Shown here piece after piece: positions 26,975 through 36,468 of a stretch of 64,000 nt of DNA. A model generated the notes under the pieces. It saw only the letters and a list, made by a program, of their open reading frames with translations, had not been told where the DNA came from and did no database searches. The DNA is from Novipirellula sp052161655. GTDB taxonomy: Bacteria > Planctomycetota > Planctomycetia > Pirellulales > Pirellulaceae. Position 1 is the stretch's first letter. Every line of letters starts with the position of its first letter. Position numbers and translations under genes: made by a program. The stretch spans positions 4,216,001-4,280,000 of the forward strand of contig NZ_CP197418.1 of NCBI RefSeq assembly GCF_052161655.1, written 5' to 3'.

Positions 26975-27178
26975 ATGGCATCGCAACTTTACATCAAACC
27001 AGGGTCGATGGAACAGGAATTGAAGTGGGCCAAAATTTGGTTCAAGCAACTCGCGACGTTCCTGGGGCGCGACGACTGGGACAGCCCGCGGCGAACCGAG
27101 TTTACTGCGGAGCAAATGATTGAGTTTCTAAAAAGTAAGCGGGATGCGAGAAAAAAAATATTTCAGGACTCAAATTAG
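26975..27178 (+). CDS. 67-residue ORF, possible N-terminus of a tyrosine recombinase
   Basis: ATG 26975 is preceded by GGGGGGAG at a good distance, so it is probably translated. The sequence is helical: QELKWAKIWFKQLATFLGR, then TEFTAEQMIEFLKSKRDAR. This looks like the SAM-like core-binding N-terminus of integrase/XerC-type proteins, especially long planctomycete ones, but it stops before any catalytic region. It faces away from the minus-strand cassettes to its left, the arrangement of intI and its array. The family call is tentative and an unrelated small protein is possible. Confidence 0.45.
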   Translation: MASQLYIKPGSMEQELKWAKIWFKQLATFLGRDDWDSPRRTEFTAEQMIEFLKSKRDARKKIFQDSN

Positions 27179-27415
27179 CAATTGAGTCCGCGTACCTTTT
27201 CTTCACCCGTACCTTTTCTTCGCAATCTCGACACGATTGCTGCCGCTTCCCATTCCTGCATCGACCATCCATTGGTCGTCGGTGATCGTCAACTGCGCCG
27301 AGCAAGGATAGGTCGTCCGCGTTTTGTATTCGACAACGACACCATTTGACTCGGCGGAGATGAACTCCCAAACGCTCTGTAGCGAATTGGTTACTACGTC
27401 AAAGGCGTCCGATAC
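27179..27415 (-). other. Coding-like stretch without a start codon
   Basis: In frame with and directly after the kinase stop, 27222-27413 reads about 63 residues that look protein-like (VTNSLQSVWEFIS, CSAQLTITDDQWMVDAG) up to a TGA. No usable start lies in front, so it may be the tail of an older, longer kinase C-terminus or a lost gene. ACCCGTACCTTTTCTTCGC is a short direct repeat. Confidence 0.4.
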
Positions 27416-30400
27416 TTATTTCTGCTTCACACTTTCCGATCGGCCTGCAGGACGGGTGCGGCGATAGGTGAGCTTCGTTGTCACCCCGTCGGTGGTGTGG
27501 AATGTCGTTGGCTTTGTTTCGTCGTCCAGATCAACTGCGATCTGCAGTTGTGTATCGTCTACGAAACCGTTGCCCATCAGGACGCCCGCAAATCGCGTGT
27601 TGCCGTCTTGGCTTAGCTGGAACTGGGGCAGCGGGCCGGCGCCGTAGACGATCGTGAAATCGAATGTCTCAGCAACGGCACCAACCATCGACAGGGTGGT
27701 TTTTTCGATGGCGAGACGTTCCCAATTCGGATGTTTCCGTTTCCATTGGTCTAGCGGTTTTCGCGACAGCGTTTCGCCTCTCTGCTCAACCGACACCAAC
27801 TCCCAGGCACCCGTTAGAGGCGGATGGATATCGCCCCACGTTGATGAGGACCAACCACTGCGGCTGTATCGCAACTCCGCTTTTGACAGAAAAATTAACG
27901 ACAACGGTCCAGGTCCATTCCCAAAGATTAACGTTGGCGCGATTTGGCGGAAACTTGGCGAAGAAATGCCGGACATGCCAGCGTAAGTCAGGTCATCGAC
28001 CAAGCGGCCTGATTCAACAGAACTCTCTAGCGCCAACGCAATCTCCACTTTACCTTGTTGCCGATACATGCTTGCCGTGTCAATCAATGCTGACTGCATT
28101 TGTTCGGCTGTCAAATCAAGGATGGGGTGATCAAACAGCACCTTCCGCAATTGGCTCGTTTGTTCATTGAAGCCCGATGTGATCGCATCGAGCGTTCGTA
28201 AGTGATTGACGTCAACGATTTTACTGCCATTGAGAGAGTCGTTGATCTCTTTTCGGCGGCATTTAATGAAACAGACGTCGGCCCCTTGGTGAAAGCGTTT
28301 CGGTCGAGATTTCTTGGCGAAGCACAGCGTCAGCGTATCTCCATCGCATTGAATGATGCCCTTCCATCTATCCGGATAGTCAACCATCGGCCCGTTTTCT
28401 TCGACGGTCAAATCGATTGGATGTGATTGTTCCGGTGGATCGCTGTTGGCAGGACGCAGCCAATGGATGCGCATCGGATACTTCCCAATCGGGGAGTCAA
28501 CTCTGATCTTTACCATCGCATCATCAACTTCGATCTCGACTGAATCTCGTTCTTTGAGAGGCTGCTCGAAACCGTCGAAGAACGTCTCACTGAGCCAGCG
28601 TCCTTGAATCCCTGCCTTGACGTCTTTGATCTTTTGGGGCTGGACAAGATCACGGTGGCTGGAACCCTTTCCAGCTTTCGCCTCCATGCTCGGTTCCACA
28701 TTGACGATCGGTTCAGCGGGCTCCAGTCGCTGGAATTCTGTGTAGTAGACACCTGCGACCCACTGAAGTTTTTTAGGACGACTACGTGGATCAGGCGTCT
28801 TCTGGCTCTTGCCGAGATACATCCTGAGCTTGTCGCCCTCAACGCTCAGTAGGCCCAGCCCCGATCTATCTTCGGTTTCGATCAATTCGAATTGCACGGG
28901 CGTCTGGGATTCATCGACTCGAATCAGCACCTCACCGCTGGGACCGCCTTCGCGCCGAATCATGCGATCACCTTTGAATTCCCAAATAGTATTGACCCTG
29001 TGACTTCTTTCATCGCCGTCGTCCAAGATTTGCTGCGTGAGTCGCCATTTCCCTTGCAGTTGTTGTAGCGTCTTACTTAACGTCTCGTTTGGACGTGAGT
29101 TGTCCGACACGATTGTCTCATTCTCAGCGTCCGCATGCACGATTCGGACAGTTTCCTCGCCGCCACGCGTGAGAGACACGACTTGGTTGTTCACGGTCAT
29201 CTTTTCGAACGGGCCATCGATCTCGACGAGGTAGTTTCCCGCCGCGATTCGAATGGATTCCTTGCCTTTGTTGACCGTGATATCTCTCACCAGATCTTTA
29301 CCCTGCATGATCCGAATTGGAATGTCGTCGAAGTCGCACTCAATCGTCAGCGTGCCTTTGTTCAACTCCAGCACGATCAAGATGCCCGCAAAGATCAGCG
29401 AGAAAGCGAACGCTGAGGCGGCGATGAATTTACCGATCGCCGGGCGGCGCAAGTCGTCAAGACTTGCGGCTGGTTTAGAATCTGTGCAAGAGCCGAAACT
29501 CTTGACGAGTTTCGCTACCTTTTCTGGAAGTGGGGTTGTCGTGGGTTGTTGTACATGGGCGAGGCTGTCTTCGAGTAGTTCGGCGACCTCGACGGCTGAA
29601 TCGAATCGGTCGGATGCTTGTTTCGCCATCAGTTTGCTGATGATGGTGCAGAGCCACTCGGGAATATCAGCATTGATTTCACGAATCGGTTTTGGCTGGT
29701 CATCGGTGATGCGGCGAAGGACTCCGTAACTTGTTTCTGCTCGAAAGGGCGCGCGTCCGGTACACATCATGTACAACACGCTGCCGAGGCTGAACAGATC
29801 GCTGCGGTGGTCGATTGATTCGCCGCGTGCTTGTTCGGGAGACATGAACTGCGGCGTGCCAGCAATAACGCCGGTACGTGTCATCGCGGCGTCATCGACG
29901 GCGCGGGCCAGTCCGAAATCGGTGATCGAGACTCGCTCGACCCCGTTGTCCAACAAGATGTTGGCGGGTTTGATGTCGCGATGGACGAGACCTTGGCCGT
30001 GGGCGGCAGCAAGCCCGGCAGCGATCTGACTGCCGACTCGTAATACCTCGGTCGTCGTTAGAGGGCCATCATGATCCAGTCGCTTTTGCAACGAATCACC
30101 GCCCACGAATGGCATCACCAGATACGGAAGTGACCCTTCGTTCGACACGCCGTGAATGGCGATCACGTTGGGGTGGATGACCGCTGCCGCCGCTTTCGCT
30201 TCTCGAGCAAACCGCTTGCGAGCCGACCCGCTGCTGGCGAGATGCGGAGCCATCACTTTGATGGCCACAATTCGATCGAGCGCTCGCTCATGAGCCTTGA
30301 GCACCACGCCCATTCCGCCGGCGCCGATCACTCCGGTGACTTCATAGCCGCCAATTCGCCCGTGCGATTGTGGGTCGTCGGTGGGGCCAAGTGACTGGAT

Positions 30401-30664
30401 CACTTGTTCGATCTGCAATGATGTCTGACTCGCTTGATCAACAGGCGAATGGTCATCGGAATCCAGATCGAAAGTGTCTCCCAAAAATCGCTCCGCTTCT
30501 CTCCAAGCATTCGCGTCGGCGGCCGTGGTTTCCAGATGCAGTCGACACGACTCGCACGTATCCAAGTGATCTTGCAAATCGCTTTCTTCACGATCGCTGA
30601 GCCGCCCACGCAGGAATGCGAGCAGATGGTCGGGTGTGCTGCAAAGTGATTGTGTGTTGGTCAT
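27416..30664 (-). CDS. Zinc-finger Ser/Thr protein kinase with planctomycete C-terminal domains
   Basis: 1082 residues. About 1-45 is a zf-HC2-like anti-sigma zinc finger (HLDTCESCRLHLE). About 105-370 is a Hanks-type kinase with the glycine loop IGAGGMGVV, AIKVM lysine, HRDIKPANILL catalytic loop, DFGLARA and PQFMSPEQARGE. A membrane helix at about 412-433 is followed by a short beta domain, a TIGR03067-like LQGKWRLTQQILDDG domain near 555 and two related domains further on. It should sense envelope signals and phosphorylate or hold the sigma factor. Its ATG overlaps the sigma-factor stop by 4 bp (ATGA), so the two are co-translated. Confidence 0.9.
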   Translation of the reverse strand: MTNTQSLCSTPDHLLAFLRGRLSDREESDLQDHLDTCESCRLHLETTAADANAWREAERFLGDTFDLDSDDHSPVDQASQTSLQIEQVIQSLGPTDDPQSHGRIGGYEVTGVIGAGGMGVVLKAHERALDRIVAIKVMAPHLASSGSARKRFAREAKAAAAVIHPNVIAIHGVSNEGSLPYLVMPFVGGDSLQKRLDHDGPLTTTEVLRVGSQIAAGLAAAHGQGLVHRDIKPANILLDNGVERVSITDFGLARAVDDAAMTRTGVIAGTPQFMSPEQARGESIDHRSDLFSLGSVLYMMCTGRAPFRAETSYGVLRRITDDQPKPIREINADIPEWLCTIISKLMAKQASDRFDSAVEVAELLEDSLAHVQQPTTTPLPEKVAKLVKSFGSCTDSKPAASLDDLRRPAIGKFIAASAFAFSLIFAGILIVLELNKGTLTIECDFDDIPIRIMQGKDLVRDITVNKGKESIRIAAGNYLVEIDGPFEKMTVNNQVVSLTRGGEETVRIVHADAENETIVSDNSRPNETLSKTLQQLQGKWRLTQQILDDGDERSHRVNTIWEFKGDRMIRREGGPSGEVLIRVDESQTPVQFELIETEDRSGLGLLSVEGDKLRMYLGKSQKTPDPRSRPKKLQWVAGVYYTEFQRLEPAEPIVNVEPSMEAKAGKGSSHRDLVQPQKIKDVKAGIQGRWLSETFFDGFEQPLKERDSVEIEVDDAMVKIRVDSPIGKYPMRIHWLRPANSDPPEQSHPIDLTVEENGPMVDYPDRWKGIIQCDGDTLTLCFAKKSRPKRFHQGADVCFIKCRRKEINDSLNGSKIVDVNHLRTLDAITSGFNEQTSQLRKVLFDHPILDLTAEQMQSALIDTASMYRQQGKVEIALALESSVESGRLVDDLTYAGMSGISSPSFRQIAPTLIFGNGPGPLSLIFLSKAELRYSRSGWSSSTWGDIHPPLTGAWELVSVEQRGETLSRKPLDQWKRKHPNWERLAIEKTTLSMVGAVAETFDFTIVYGAGPLPQFQLSQDGNTRFAGVLMGNGFVDDTQLQIAVDLDDETKPTTFHTTDGVTTKLTYRRTRPAGRSESVKQK

Positions 30665-31260
30665 TGATTTTGTTCCTCAAGTTCTGAGATCACTTCGCTC
30701 AGTCGAAACATAATGCGACTGCGAGCGGTATAGATCGCGCCGATGCTTTTGCCAAAAGCCTCAGCGACCTCTTCCATCGACACGCTGCCCGAGACCGACA
30801 TTTCAAACGCTTGCCATGATTCAGGGCGAAATTCAACGCGTACGGTTTTCGCGGCTCGCTGGTAGAGTTCTCGCCGGTATTCCGTTTCGATTAGCGCTGT
30901 CGTGGCTCCGTCGGGATCAACGATTTCCTGCAAGAGATTCTTGACGGACGACCCACCCACGGCTTGATCCCTGGGCGTCCGCATCAGGGCGTTCAGAATC
31001 GCGTTCTTGGTAACTCGGCTGAGCCAATGTCGAAACTTGCTCGACTCGTCACGTTTCTCCCAATCGCCGACGGCTCCCGCGACCGCCATCAGCACCTGCT
31101 GTGACAAATCTTGAGCGTCCGCATGCTGCAGTCCCCGAGCCACAGCGATCCGCACGATCACGGGCCGATAAATCGAAGCGAACCGCTCCCACGCATCCCG
31201 ATTTTCGGGGTCTCGAACCTGCACGAGCAGGCTGTCACGTGTTTCAGGGAATTCGCTCAC
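30661..31260 (-). CDS. ECF-type RNA polymerase sigma factor
   Basis: 199 residues from GTG 31260, chosen for AGGAGACC 6 bp upstream; a longer frame has no such site. Region 2 (about 20-85: YRPVIVRIAVARGLQHADAQDLSQQVLMAV, FRHWLSRVTKNAILNA) and region 4 (about 135-190: MSVSGSVSMEEVAEAFGKSIGAIYTARSRIMFRL) are complete. It belongs with planctomycete ECF factors that are paired with Ser/Thr kinases. It is the first gene of a two-gene operon with 27416-30664. Confidence 0.9.
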   Translation of the reverse strand: MSEFPETRDSLLVQVRDPENRDAWERFASIYRPVIVRIAVARGLQHADAQDLSQQVLMAVAGAVGDWEKRDESSKFRHWLSRVTKNAILNALMRTPRDQAVGGSSVKNLLQEIVDPDGATTALIETEYRRELYQRAAKTVRVEFRPESWQAFEMSVSGSVSMEEVAEAFGKSIGAIYTARSRIMFRLSEVISELEEQNQ

Positions 31261-31431
31261 AGAAAGGTCTCCTACAGTCACTAACACATCCCAAGCAGCA
31301 TTCTGTCAGAAAAATTCCGATTTCGTCAGGCACGACCGTTCACCTTATTGAGCGAAGATAGGGGCCATCCAATTTTCAGTGGCAAAACTGGCACGCAGGG
31401 AGACATGTGAAATCGGGAGCTCGTTCAGCCA
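31261..31431. other. Upstream region of sigma-factor operon
   Basis: No gene. The promoter of the sigma-kinase operon must lie here or in the following repeat; I see no sequence I can call with confidence. Confidence 0.3.
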
Positions 31432-31615
31432 GCTAAGCAGCTGGGCAGGAGTCTTTCAGAAAATTGGCCGTTTTGGCGTTAGCCCCGGTTCCGGCGCTGA
31501 ACCGGGGTTAGCGCCCAAACGAAACGCTGTGAAGCATTTCGTAGCGGAACTCGTCAAGAGTTTCGACCAGCCTGGGAAACGAAAGTCTTGACGACTTCCG
31601 CTACGGGAAAACACG
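31432..31615. mobile_element. MITE-related insertion in a cassette gene
   Basis: The left end CTAAGCAGCTGGGCAGGAGTC matches the element at 866. The right half (GTAGCGGAACTCGTCAAGAG...AAGTCTTGACGACTTCCGCTAC, inverted) matches 45332-45468. The right terminal repeat of the 866 type is absent, so it is a composite or deleted copy. Confidence 0.6.
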
Positions 31616-31794
31616 TTGTTAGCGGAGTTGCTGATGTCGGAGACCGAAGTGCTGCTGCGAGTCAATTTGCCGACGCGAGAAAGTGCGCGCATCTCAGACG
31701 CACGCGAAGTGGCGTTTTTCGCGTACCATGCGAATGCGACCGCAGACAAAGCCAAAGCGATGAGCGCGGTTCGGATCGAAAGTTGAATCTTCAT
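31456..31794 (-). pseudogene. LSIRTAL-motif membrane protein disrupted by MITE
   Basis: From ATG 31794 the frame gives QLSIRTALIALALSAVAFAWYA, the shared leader/anchor, then about 35 residues of polar sequence; from about residue 60 the frame is MITE DNA. The original C-terminus is lost. Only a trace of the attC is left in front (31815-31829). Confidence 0.65.
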
Positions 31795-31814
31795 CTTTAG
31801 TGGGTGGAGGTCTG

Positions 31815-31829
31815 GTTGAACCCTTGGTT
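31815..31829 (-). repeat. attC remnant
   Basis: Only the outer right arm and core remain: GGTTGAACCCTTGGTTC. The left arm is deleted. Confidence 0.4.
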
Positions 31830-32165
31830 CTTGCGATGGGCCTGTTCGGCAGACGATTCGCCAATCGAATTGATGTCGCGAACGTTCAGGATACTGCCTG
31901 AAGCGGGTCCGAGCAACAATTGACCGAGTAGATTCACGAGTCGGCGATATTTGCAGGCGCACCTGCACCGCTGGCATCCCGGCACTCGCGAGATCGCGCA
32001 ACGATTAGTGCTTATTAGTGGCGATGAGTGTTCCAGCGAGAAAGAACAGTAATCTTCGCTAATCGCAAACTAATACCTTTGTCGTGGAGGTTTGCCCTGC
32101 GGCCACTGGCCGCGGCAAGCGATCGAGCAAGTATTACGAACCTTGGCGGCCGACCGAGCAATCAC
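31830..32165 (-). repeat. R2 non-coding cassette, copy 2
   Basis: TGCGATGGGCCTGTTCGGC to CGGCAAGCGATCGAGCAAG. Very close to 39339-39705. Contains TTAGTGCTTATTAGTGGCGA and GAACAGTAATCTTCGCTAATC blocks. Confidence 0.75.
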
Positions 32166-32260
32166 TGGAGCAAACGTTCGTGCCCGACTGTGGTTTATCG
32201 GAGAGTACTGCCCTCCTTCGTTTTCGTGAGAGTTCCTCATAGCCAAACCGATCGCTCCAA
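32166..32260 (-). other. Spacer
   Basis: No gene and no clear attC; AACGTTCGTGCCCGACTG near 32173 may be a left attC arm without partner. Confidence 0.3.
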
Positions 32261-33433
32261 TTACTCCAACGAAATGCGACGCGGTGCACCCGAGCGATTC
32301 GTTTGCTTTCGCAGGATCGCAGGCGCGATTTGCTTAGACGATAGATGAATGCTCCCCTTGCGCCCGTGCTTCAGTATTTGGATTCGCAAGAGATCGCCCA
32401 TGAGCTCTCGTTGCGTTTCACTGGGCCTGAGAAAGGCTACGAAAGTACCAGGTTTCTTCATCTCTTTTTCGATCTGTTTTCGAATGTGCGACTTTGGGTT
32501 TGGTTCGTCCAGCGAAACACCGTTGACGGTCACTCCGCAAGCTTCGAGAGTTAACATCAAACCTTGTTCGTATCCGAAGTCTTCGGCCACGGAAGGTGGC
32601 AACGCCATCTTGATGCCAAAGACTGTATCTTCAATAAAACTATAAATTTCACCTTTCTCATTAACTCCCACTGGAGTCAATGTTTCGTTTGCGGGCTTGC
32701 TGTCTTCGCCGCGGACTTGGCGGATTAGCGCATCAACGTCCTGACCATCCGGGTGGATCGGGAGCAACGGCACTGAGATCTTGAAAGAGGTCGGTTTCTT
32801 GACGGGTTCCATGAAGATCGCGAGGTCCGCCGAGCCTTCCGGTGGCTCTTGGTCGCTCATCTCGTCATCAAAGCGGGTGAAGACTTGAGCCCTATAGAAT
32901 CCGGGTTCGCACCGAATCTGGATGCTCGAAGCCCCCGTGTAAATGGCGTCTTCTTTTCCGTGACGCAGTTGCTCGTCAGTGGTCATATCTTCGTCTTGAT
33001 CAAAGTGATCGTGAAAGAATTCGTCGCAGTAGATCAGCCGAAGTCGCCCGGTCGGCAGATCCAGGAATTGATGAACGGGTTCGTACCAGATTCCATCGCT
33101 TGGACCGTTGTCGGACACCTTGGATTTGGAGCGAGTTGGCTTTTCGGTAGCACCAACCACAAGGTCGAGATAAGGCACACCGTCGCTGTCGAGGATGTCG
33201 GGACGTGACGCAATTGCCATCCATTTCCCTCGACCGGCCCAGCGTCGAAGCTGGTCGTACTGTTTTTTGGGCTCCGCACGCAGTGCGACCGCAATCGGAT
33301 CGAACTCCAACTTATTGAACGCTGGCAAATGGGATTCATCGACCAGGACGGTGCAGCACGCGCACGCACCTGAACGAACGCTTATGGCATTCTCTGATAC
33401 GCGGTGCAGCGGAAATTGTTGTTTTCTGGGCAT
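32261..33433 (-). CDS. Hypothetical soluble protein, 390 residues
   Basis: No signal peptide or membrane helix. Near the N-terminus is a CACC motif (GACACCTVLV). The middle has a DDEM...EPPEGSADLAIFMEP acidic region; the C-terminal half contains MALPPSVAEDFGYEQGLMLTLEA and a basic end. It is larger than the cassette genes and its flanks lack good attC sites, so it may be resident DNA. No family recognised. Confidence 0.65.
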   Translation of the reverse strand: MPRKQQFPLHRVSENAISVRSGACACCTVLVDESHLPAFNKLEFDPIAVALRAEPKKQYDQLRRWAGRGKWMAIASRPDILDSDGVPYLDLVVGATEKPTRSKSKVSDNGPSDGIWYEPVHQFLDLPTGRLRLIYCDEFFHDHFDQDEDMTTDEQLRHGKEDAIYTGASSIQIRCEPGFYRAQVFTRFDDEMSDQEPPEGSADLAIFMEPVKKPTSFKISVPLLPIHPDGQDVDALIRQVRGEDSKPANETLTPVGVNEKGEIYSFIEDTVFGIKMALPPSVAEDFGYEQGLMLTLEACGVTVNGVSLDEPNPKSHIRKQIEKEMKKPGTFVAFLRPSETQRELMGDLLRIQILKHGRKGSIHLSSKQIAPAILRKQTNRSGAPRRISLE

Positions 33434-33799
33434 GTTGGAATTTCGCGAGGGCTATTCTCAAAAGTGTACTTGCTTACCGGTCGCTGAAACCGAGTAATTT
33501 TTCTGGCCTCGGCGTTCTACTGAAGTGAGCGATTTGTCGGTCAATTTGTAGGGCGAGCTGCGTTAGAAATGCCGGAACGATTAAAGCATGGGAAAGGAAG
33601 ATTCGACCACCGGAACTCTATTCCTGTAACCAGGTGGCTGTGATTGCGGCGATTTTCTCACAAAACTTGAAGAGCCCTGGTCTTGAAAACGTGCGGACGA
33701 TGGATTCATGTCGCGGTAGCGCTGACGAATCGGTTTTGGCTACCGGACGATAGAGGTTGGCAATCAATGTGAATGACGCGAACCGGACCTTAGTGGCAG
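33434..33799. other. Gene-free spacer
   Basis: Nothing gene-like on either strand and no attC. Short frames only. Confidence 0.4.
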
Positions 33800-33878
33800 A
33801 ACGGCTGCGATATGCGGGTTTGTTCCGGGGTTCACCTTGATCATTTCGATATCGCGTTCTGCAATTCATGGCGTGGTT
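33800..33878 (-). repeat. Probable attC site
   Basis: Left core GAACGGCT, right core GTGGTTCT. The inner pair is GCAGAACG / CGTTCTGC with GCGATAT / ATATCGC. The next gene stops inside it. Confidence 0.5.
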
Positions 33879-34363
33879 CTTCGTTTCTTGCGCCGGCGGA
33901 CCCGTTTGCCGTTACTTTTCGCTTCCAACGCAATCGCATTGGCTGATACTGACGCCAGCAATACCCCGTCGAATACGACGAGCGAAAATGTAACGATACC
34001 GCAAATCGAATTTGCGATATCAAATTGAGTCACGGAGGTTACGGTTCGCCATAGAAAATACACAGCGATCGATTGCAGAATTCCGATCGCAGCGGCAGAC
34101 AGAAAGACGGAATTTGAAGGTGAGAATCCGTATCGAAAAGGAATCAAGTTAGGATTGCCGTCTGTTTTCTGAGAAGCAGCCAAATGTGGCACCAGGAAAA
34201 AATGTTCTGGCATCAATGCCATACCGATCATGATTCCATTGAAGCCAAGTGTTTCGGATGTGAATGGCGTACCGCTCGGAAACGCTCCATCGACGAGAAT
34301 AGTCAATGCGAACGCGGTGGCGACACAAGCGAGTGCGTAAATACAGACGCCAAGAAAAACCAT
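33866..34363 (-). CDS. Small multi-pass membrane protein
   Basis: 165 residues, four to five hydrophobic helices (about 3-24, 40-60, 88-105, 118-140) and a very basic tail (KRVRRRKKRRTTP), so the C-terminus is probably cytoplasmic. TGA overlaps the attC right core. No family recognised. Confidence 0.65.
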   Translation of the reverse strand: MVFLGVCIYALACVATAFALTILVDGAFPSGTPFTSETLGFNGIMIGMALMPEHFFLVPHLAASQKTDGNPNLIPFRYGFSPSNSVFLSAAAIGILQSIAVYFLWRTVTSVTQFDIANSICGIVTFSLVVFDGVLLASVSANAIALEAKSNGKRVRRRKKRRTTP

Positions 34364-34765
34364 TGTGTTACGTCATTCCGTTGATGAGTTTCGATGGCAA
34401 ACCGTTGTGAATCTCGTGGTCGCCGCGAAGGACTGACAACTTCAATATTTTTGACTCAGCAACCCACGTTCATCCGATACTTCGCCCTTGCTTCGTGCTC
34501 AGTCCAGGTTTAAGTATCGTCGCAGAGTGTCAGTGAAGTGTGCCGTCAGTGTATCGAAGCCGCTATGGTTTTCCAGTCAAACGCAGAATCGTAGAAGTTG
34601 AACATCATTGCAGCGGAAACGTATGTTCCGAGTGCTTTGAAAAATAAAATGCGGCGACGTCTATCCTACGCGATGTCAACATCCTAAGGCTGTAGGCGGA
34701 ACTCGTATCCGTCATGAACCAAACGTCCCTTTTTATCGTCGCTTTATTATCTGCCTTTGGGACGG
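34364..34765. other. Gene-free spacer
   Basis: About 400 bp without a supported gene or attC. Near the right end GTCCC and GGGAC are inverted around an AT-rich loop (34725-34765), possibly a terminator for 34766-35224. Confidence 0.4.
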
Positions 34766-35224
34766 TTATTTGACAGGTCGTGACCAAACCTCCGAGAACG
34801 GATTGCCATCACCGATTTGAGTGTATTTGCCATCCTTAACCGTGACCGTGAACTTGAATTCAGAACCGATCATCTGCATGGTGTTTTCGTTTGCGAACGT
34901 TAGTTTTTCCGTGTATTTGTCACCATCAAGCGAATACGTGCCGCCATGGTGGAAAATCACTTGTCCCGTTTTAGGATCGGATTGTGTGATGATCCAATGG
35001 CCGAGTCCGAAAAACTTCATTCGTGCGCCGGGCTGCGGTTCAATTTCAGCATCAGGTTCGCCGGCAAGAACCCAGACACCAAGAAGTTGCTGCTGCAGGC
35101 TGGCCGAACCGTCCGTTGCTGCATCAGCATGAACCGGTTTGGTTTCTTGTGCCATGCAAGTAGCGGTACTAGTGAATACAGTAACCAAACAAAGCGCGAC
35201 TGGGAACGAGAGTTTTTGGTACAT
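34766..35224 (-). CDS. Secreted lipocalin-like hypothetical protein
   Basis: 152 residues with a signal peptide (about 1-25, ending CMAQE). The mature part starts LLGVWVLAGEP and continues as alternating strands (FFGLGHWIITQSD, GGTYSLDGDKYTEKLTF, FKFTVTVKDGKYTQIG), which fits a lipocalin-like or DUF4488-like barrel. Periplasmic or outer location is likely; ligand unknown. No attC on either side. Confidence 0.7.
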   Translation of the reverse strand: MYQKLSFPVALCLVTVFTSTATCMAQETKPVHADAATDGSASLQQQLLGVWVLAGEPDAEIEPQPGARMKFFGLGHWIITQSDPKTGQVIFHHGGTYSLDGDKYTEKLTFANENTMQMIGSEFKFTVTVKDGKYTQIGDGNPFSEVWSRPVK

Positions 35225-35267
35225 AAAGATTCCTGTTTGTTGATTAAGGCGGATAACAATGAATTAC

Positions 35268-35301
35268 GATCTATCCGACTACTTTACAGTCGGATTGATC
35301 G
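35268..35301. repeat. Hairpin
   Basis: CGATCTATCCGACT and AGTCGGATTGATCG pair with one mismatch around ACTTTAC, 45 bp upstream of the gene at 35224. Confidence 0.5.
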
Positions 35302-36011
35302 TACGCTCAAACGCGAACGCTTTGGGGCTTGGTGATTTGAATCGAACTTCGATTGATTCCTGTGAAGATTTTAGCCGTCACAAATTCTAGTTGCAAGCGT
35401 TTGGTTCGGCTTTCAAGCACCGTTTGGAGCTTTGCACGCTGTTGAAAGGTACCTGTCGGAGTACATCGCAGCTGTCATCGAACCTTCACCATGCTGGAAC
35501 CCAATCTCGCTTTGTTCGTTGGTTGATGTGTTTACGACGAGTCATCCGCTCTCCCGATATCAGCGTGGACGACTGGGGCTGTGCATAATCTCGCTCCAGC
35601 TCGGCTTGAGTTCCACATCGATCTGCTCCAAACTGCCGCCACACTGCTTCTTTGGGGTTCGCTTTGATCGATATCTTCTGTTGAATTTTCTTCTGCGGGA
35701 CAGTTTCGTAAATCACGACGCGATTTTTGTGGAGTCCGCGCCGCGCCGGTTGTTCCAACCGCCATAACGCCGCGTTATGATGTAGCCGGTGGCAGGACGT
35801 GAAGCGACCAACGACGAATGAACTCCACTCCGCTGAGCGGAGCTGGAATCTGTTTGCGGCCACCTCTTGGCATCGTTCCTCCCCTGCCATTGTTTCCATC
35901 CGATTTTGTGGGAAGAAGGGAACCAATGGAGAAGTGTTTGGCCGCCATCCAGATAAGGGGCCGATTTCTGCAACATATAAATCACACCTCTCGAGCAACC
36001 ATTCAGTTTGC
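35302..36011. other. Region of decayed repeats
   Basis: No convincing gene. Frames of 100-170 residues overlap on the minus strand in three phases but show no family features. The part 35905-35990 matches 9895-10000. Probably decayed mobile DNA. Confidence 0.4.
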
Positions 36012-36468
36012 AGCATGCTGCAGACTGCGATACCGAACCAGAAGCCCGGCGGATGCCTAGGTGAAACATGAAGCGTAGGTAGATCGAGAGCTTGGGCGGG
36101 GACAGATCACGAATCCCTTATCGTGGAAGATCCCGTTGGCGTACCTTTTAGTAGGTCTTGCGCGAAAGCCAGGGTCCTGCATTCGCAAGATACCTGGTGC
36201 CGACTGCAAGTTAGCAGTGGGCATCGCAGTTTACCCACGCGGTCAACGAAAGTTTGAAGGGAACGAGCAAGTACGTATTTCGGTCAGCTCACACGACTGT
36301 CTTCTCAGTGACAAACCGCCGAACGACGGTCAACTCATTGTGGCGCTGGCTGTTATTCAATGGCCCAAGTCATCGCGGCAACGTGGTGGTTTCGAACTCG
36401 TGCTTGGGCCGCCGGATGCGGCCCCGCATGTCCAGTGGTGTGGGAACGGCTCCAGAGCAATACCGACG
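36012..36468 (+). mobile_element. Group II intron fossil without reverse transcriptase
   Basis: GACTGCGATACCGAACCAGAAG, GGTAGATCGAGAGCTTGGGC and GGGGACAGATCACGAA match the intact intron at about 50036-50110. The end has the domain V/VI pattern (GGATGCGGCCCCGCATG, GGTGTGGGAACGG, CAGAGCAATACC) seen at 51690-51754. The 5' part and the whole reverse transcriptase are missing. It ends eight or fewer bases before an attC core GGTTATCC, the same position as the intact intron. Confidence 0.7.

Noticed and set aside
27222..27413. Separate gene downstream of the kinase
   Set aside because: It looks coding but has no start codon or RBS; noted as a coding-like stretch only.
35486..36016. Possible transposase frame of 176 residues
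   Set aside because: Three overlapping phases are open and none shows transposase motifs; treated as decayed DNA.
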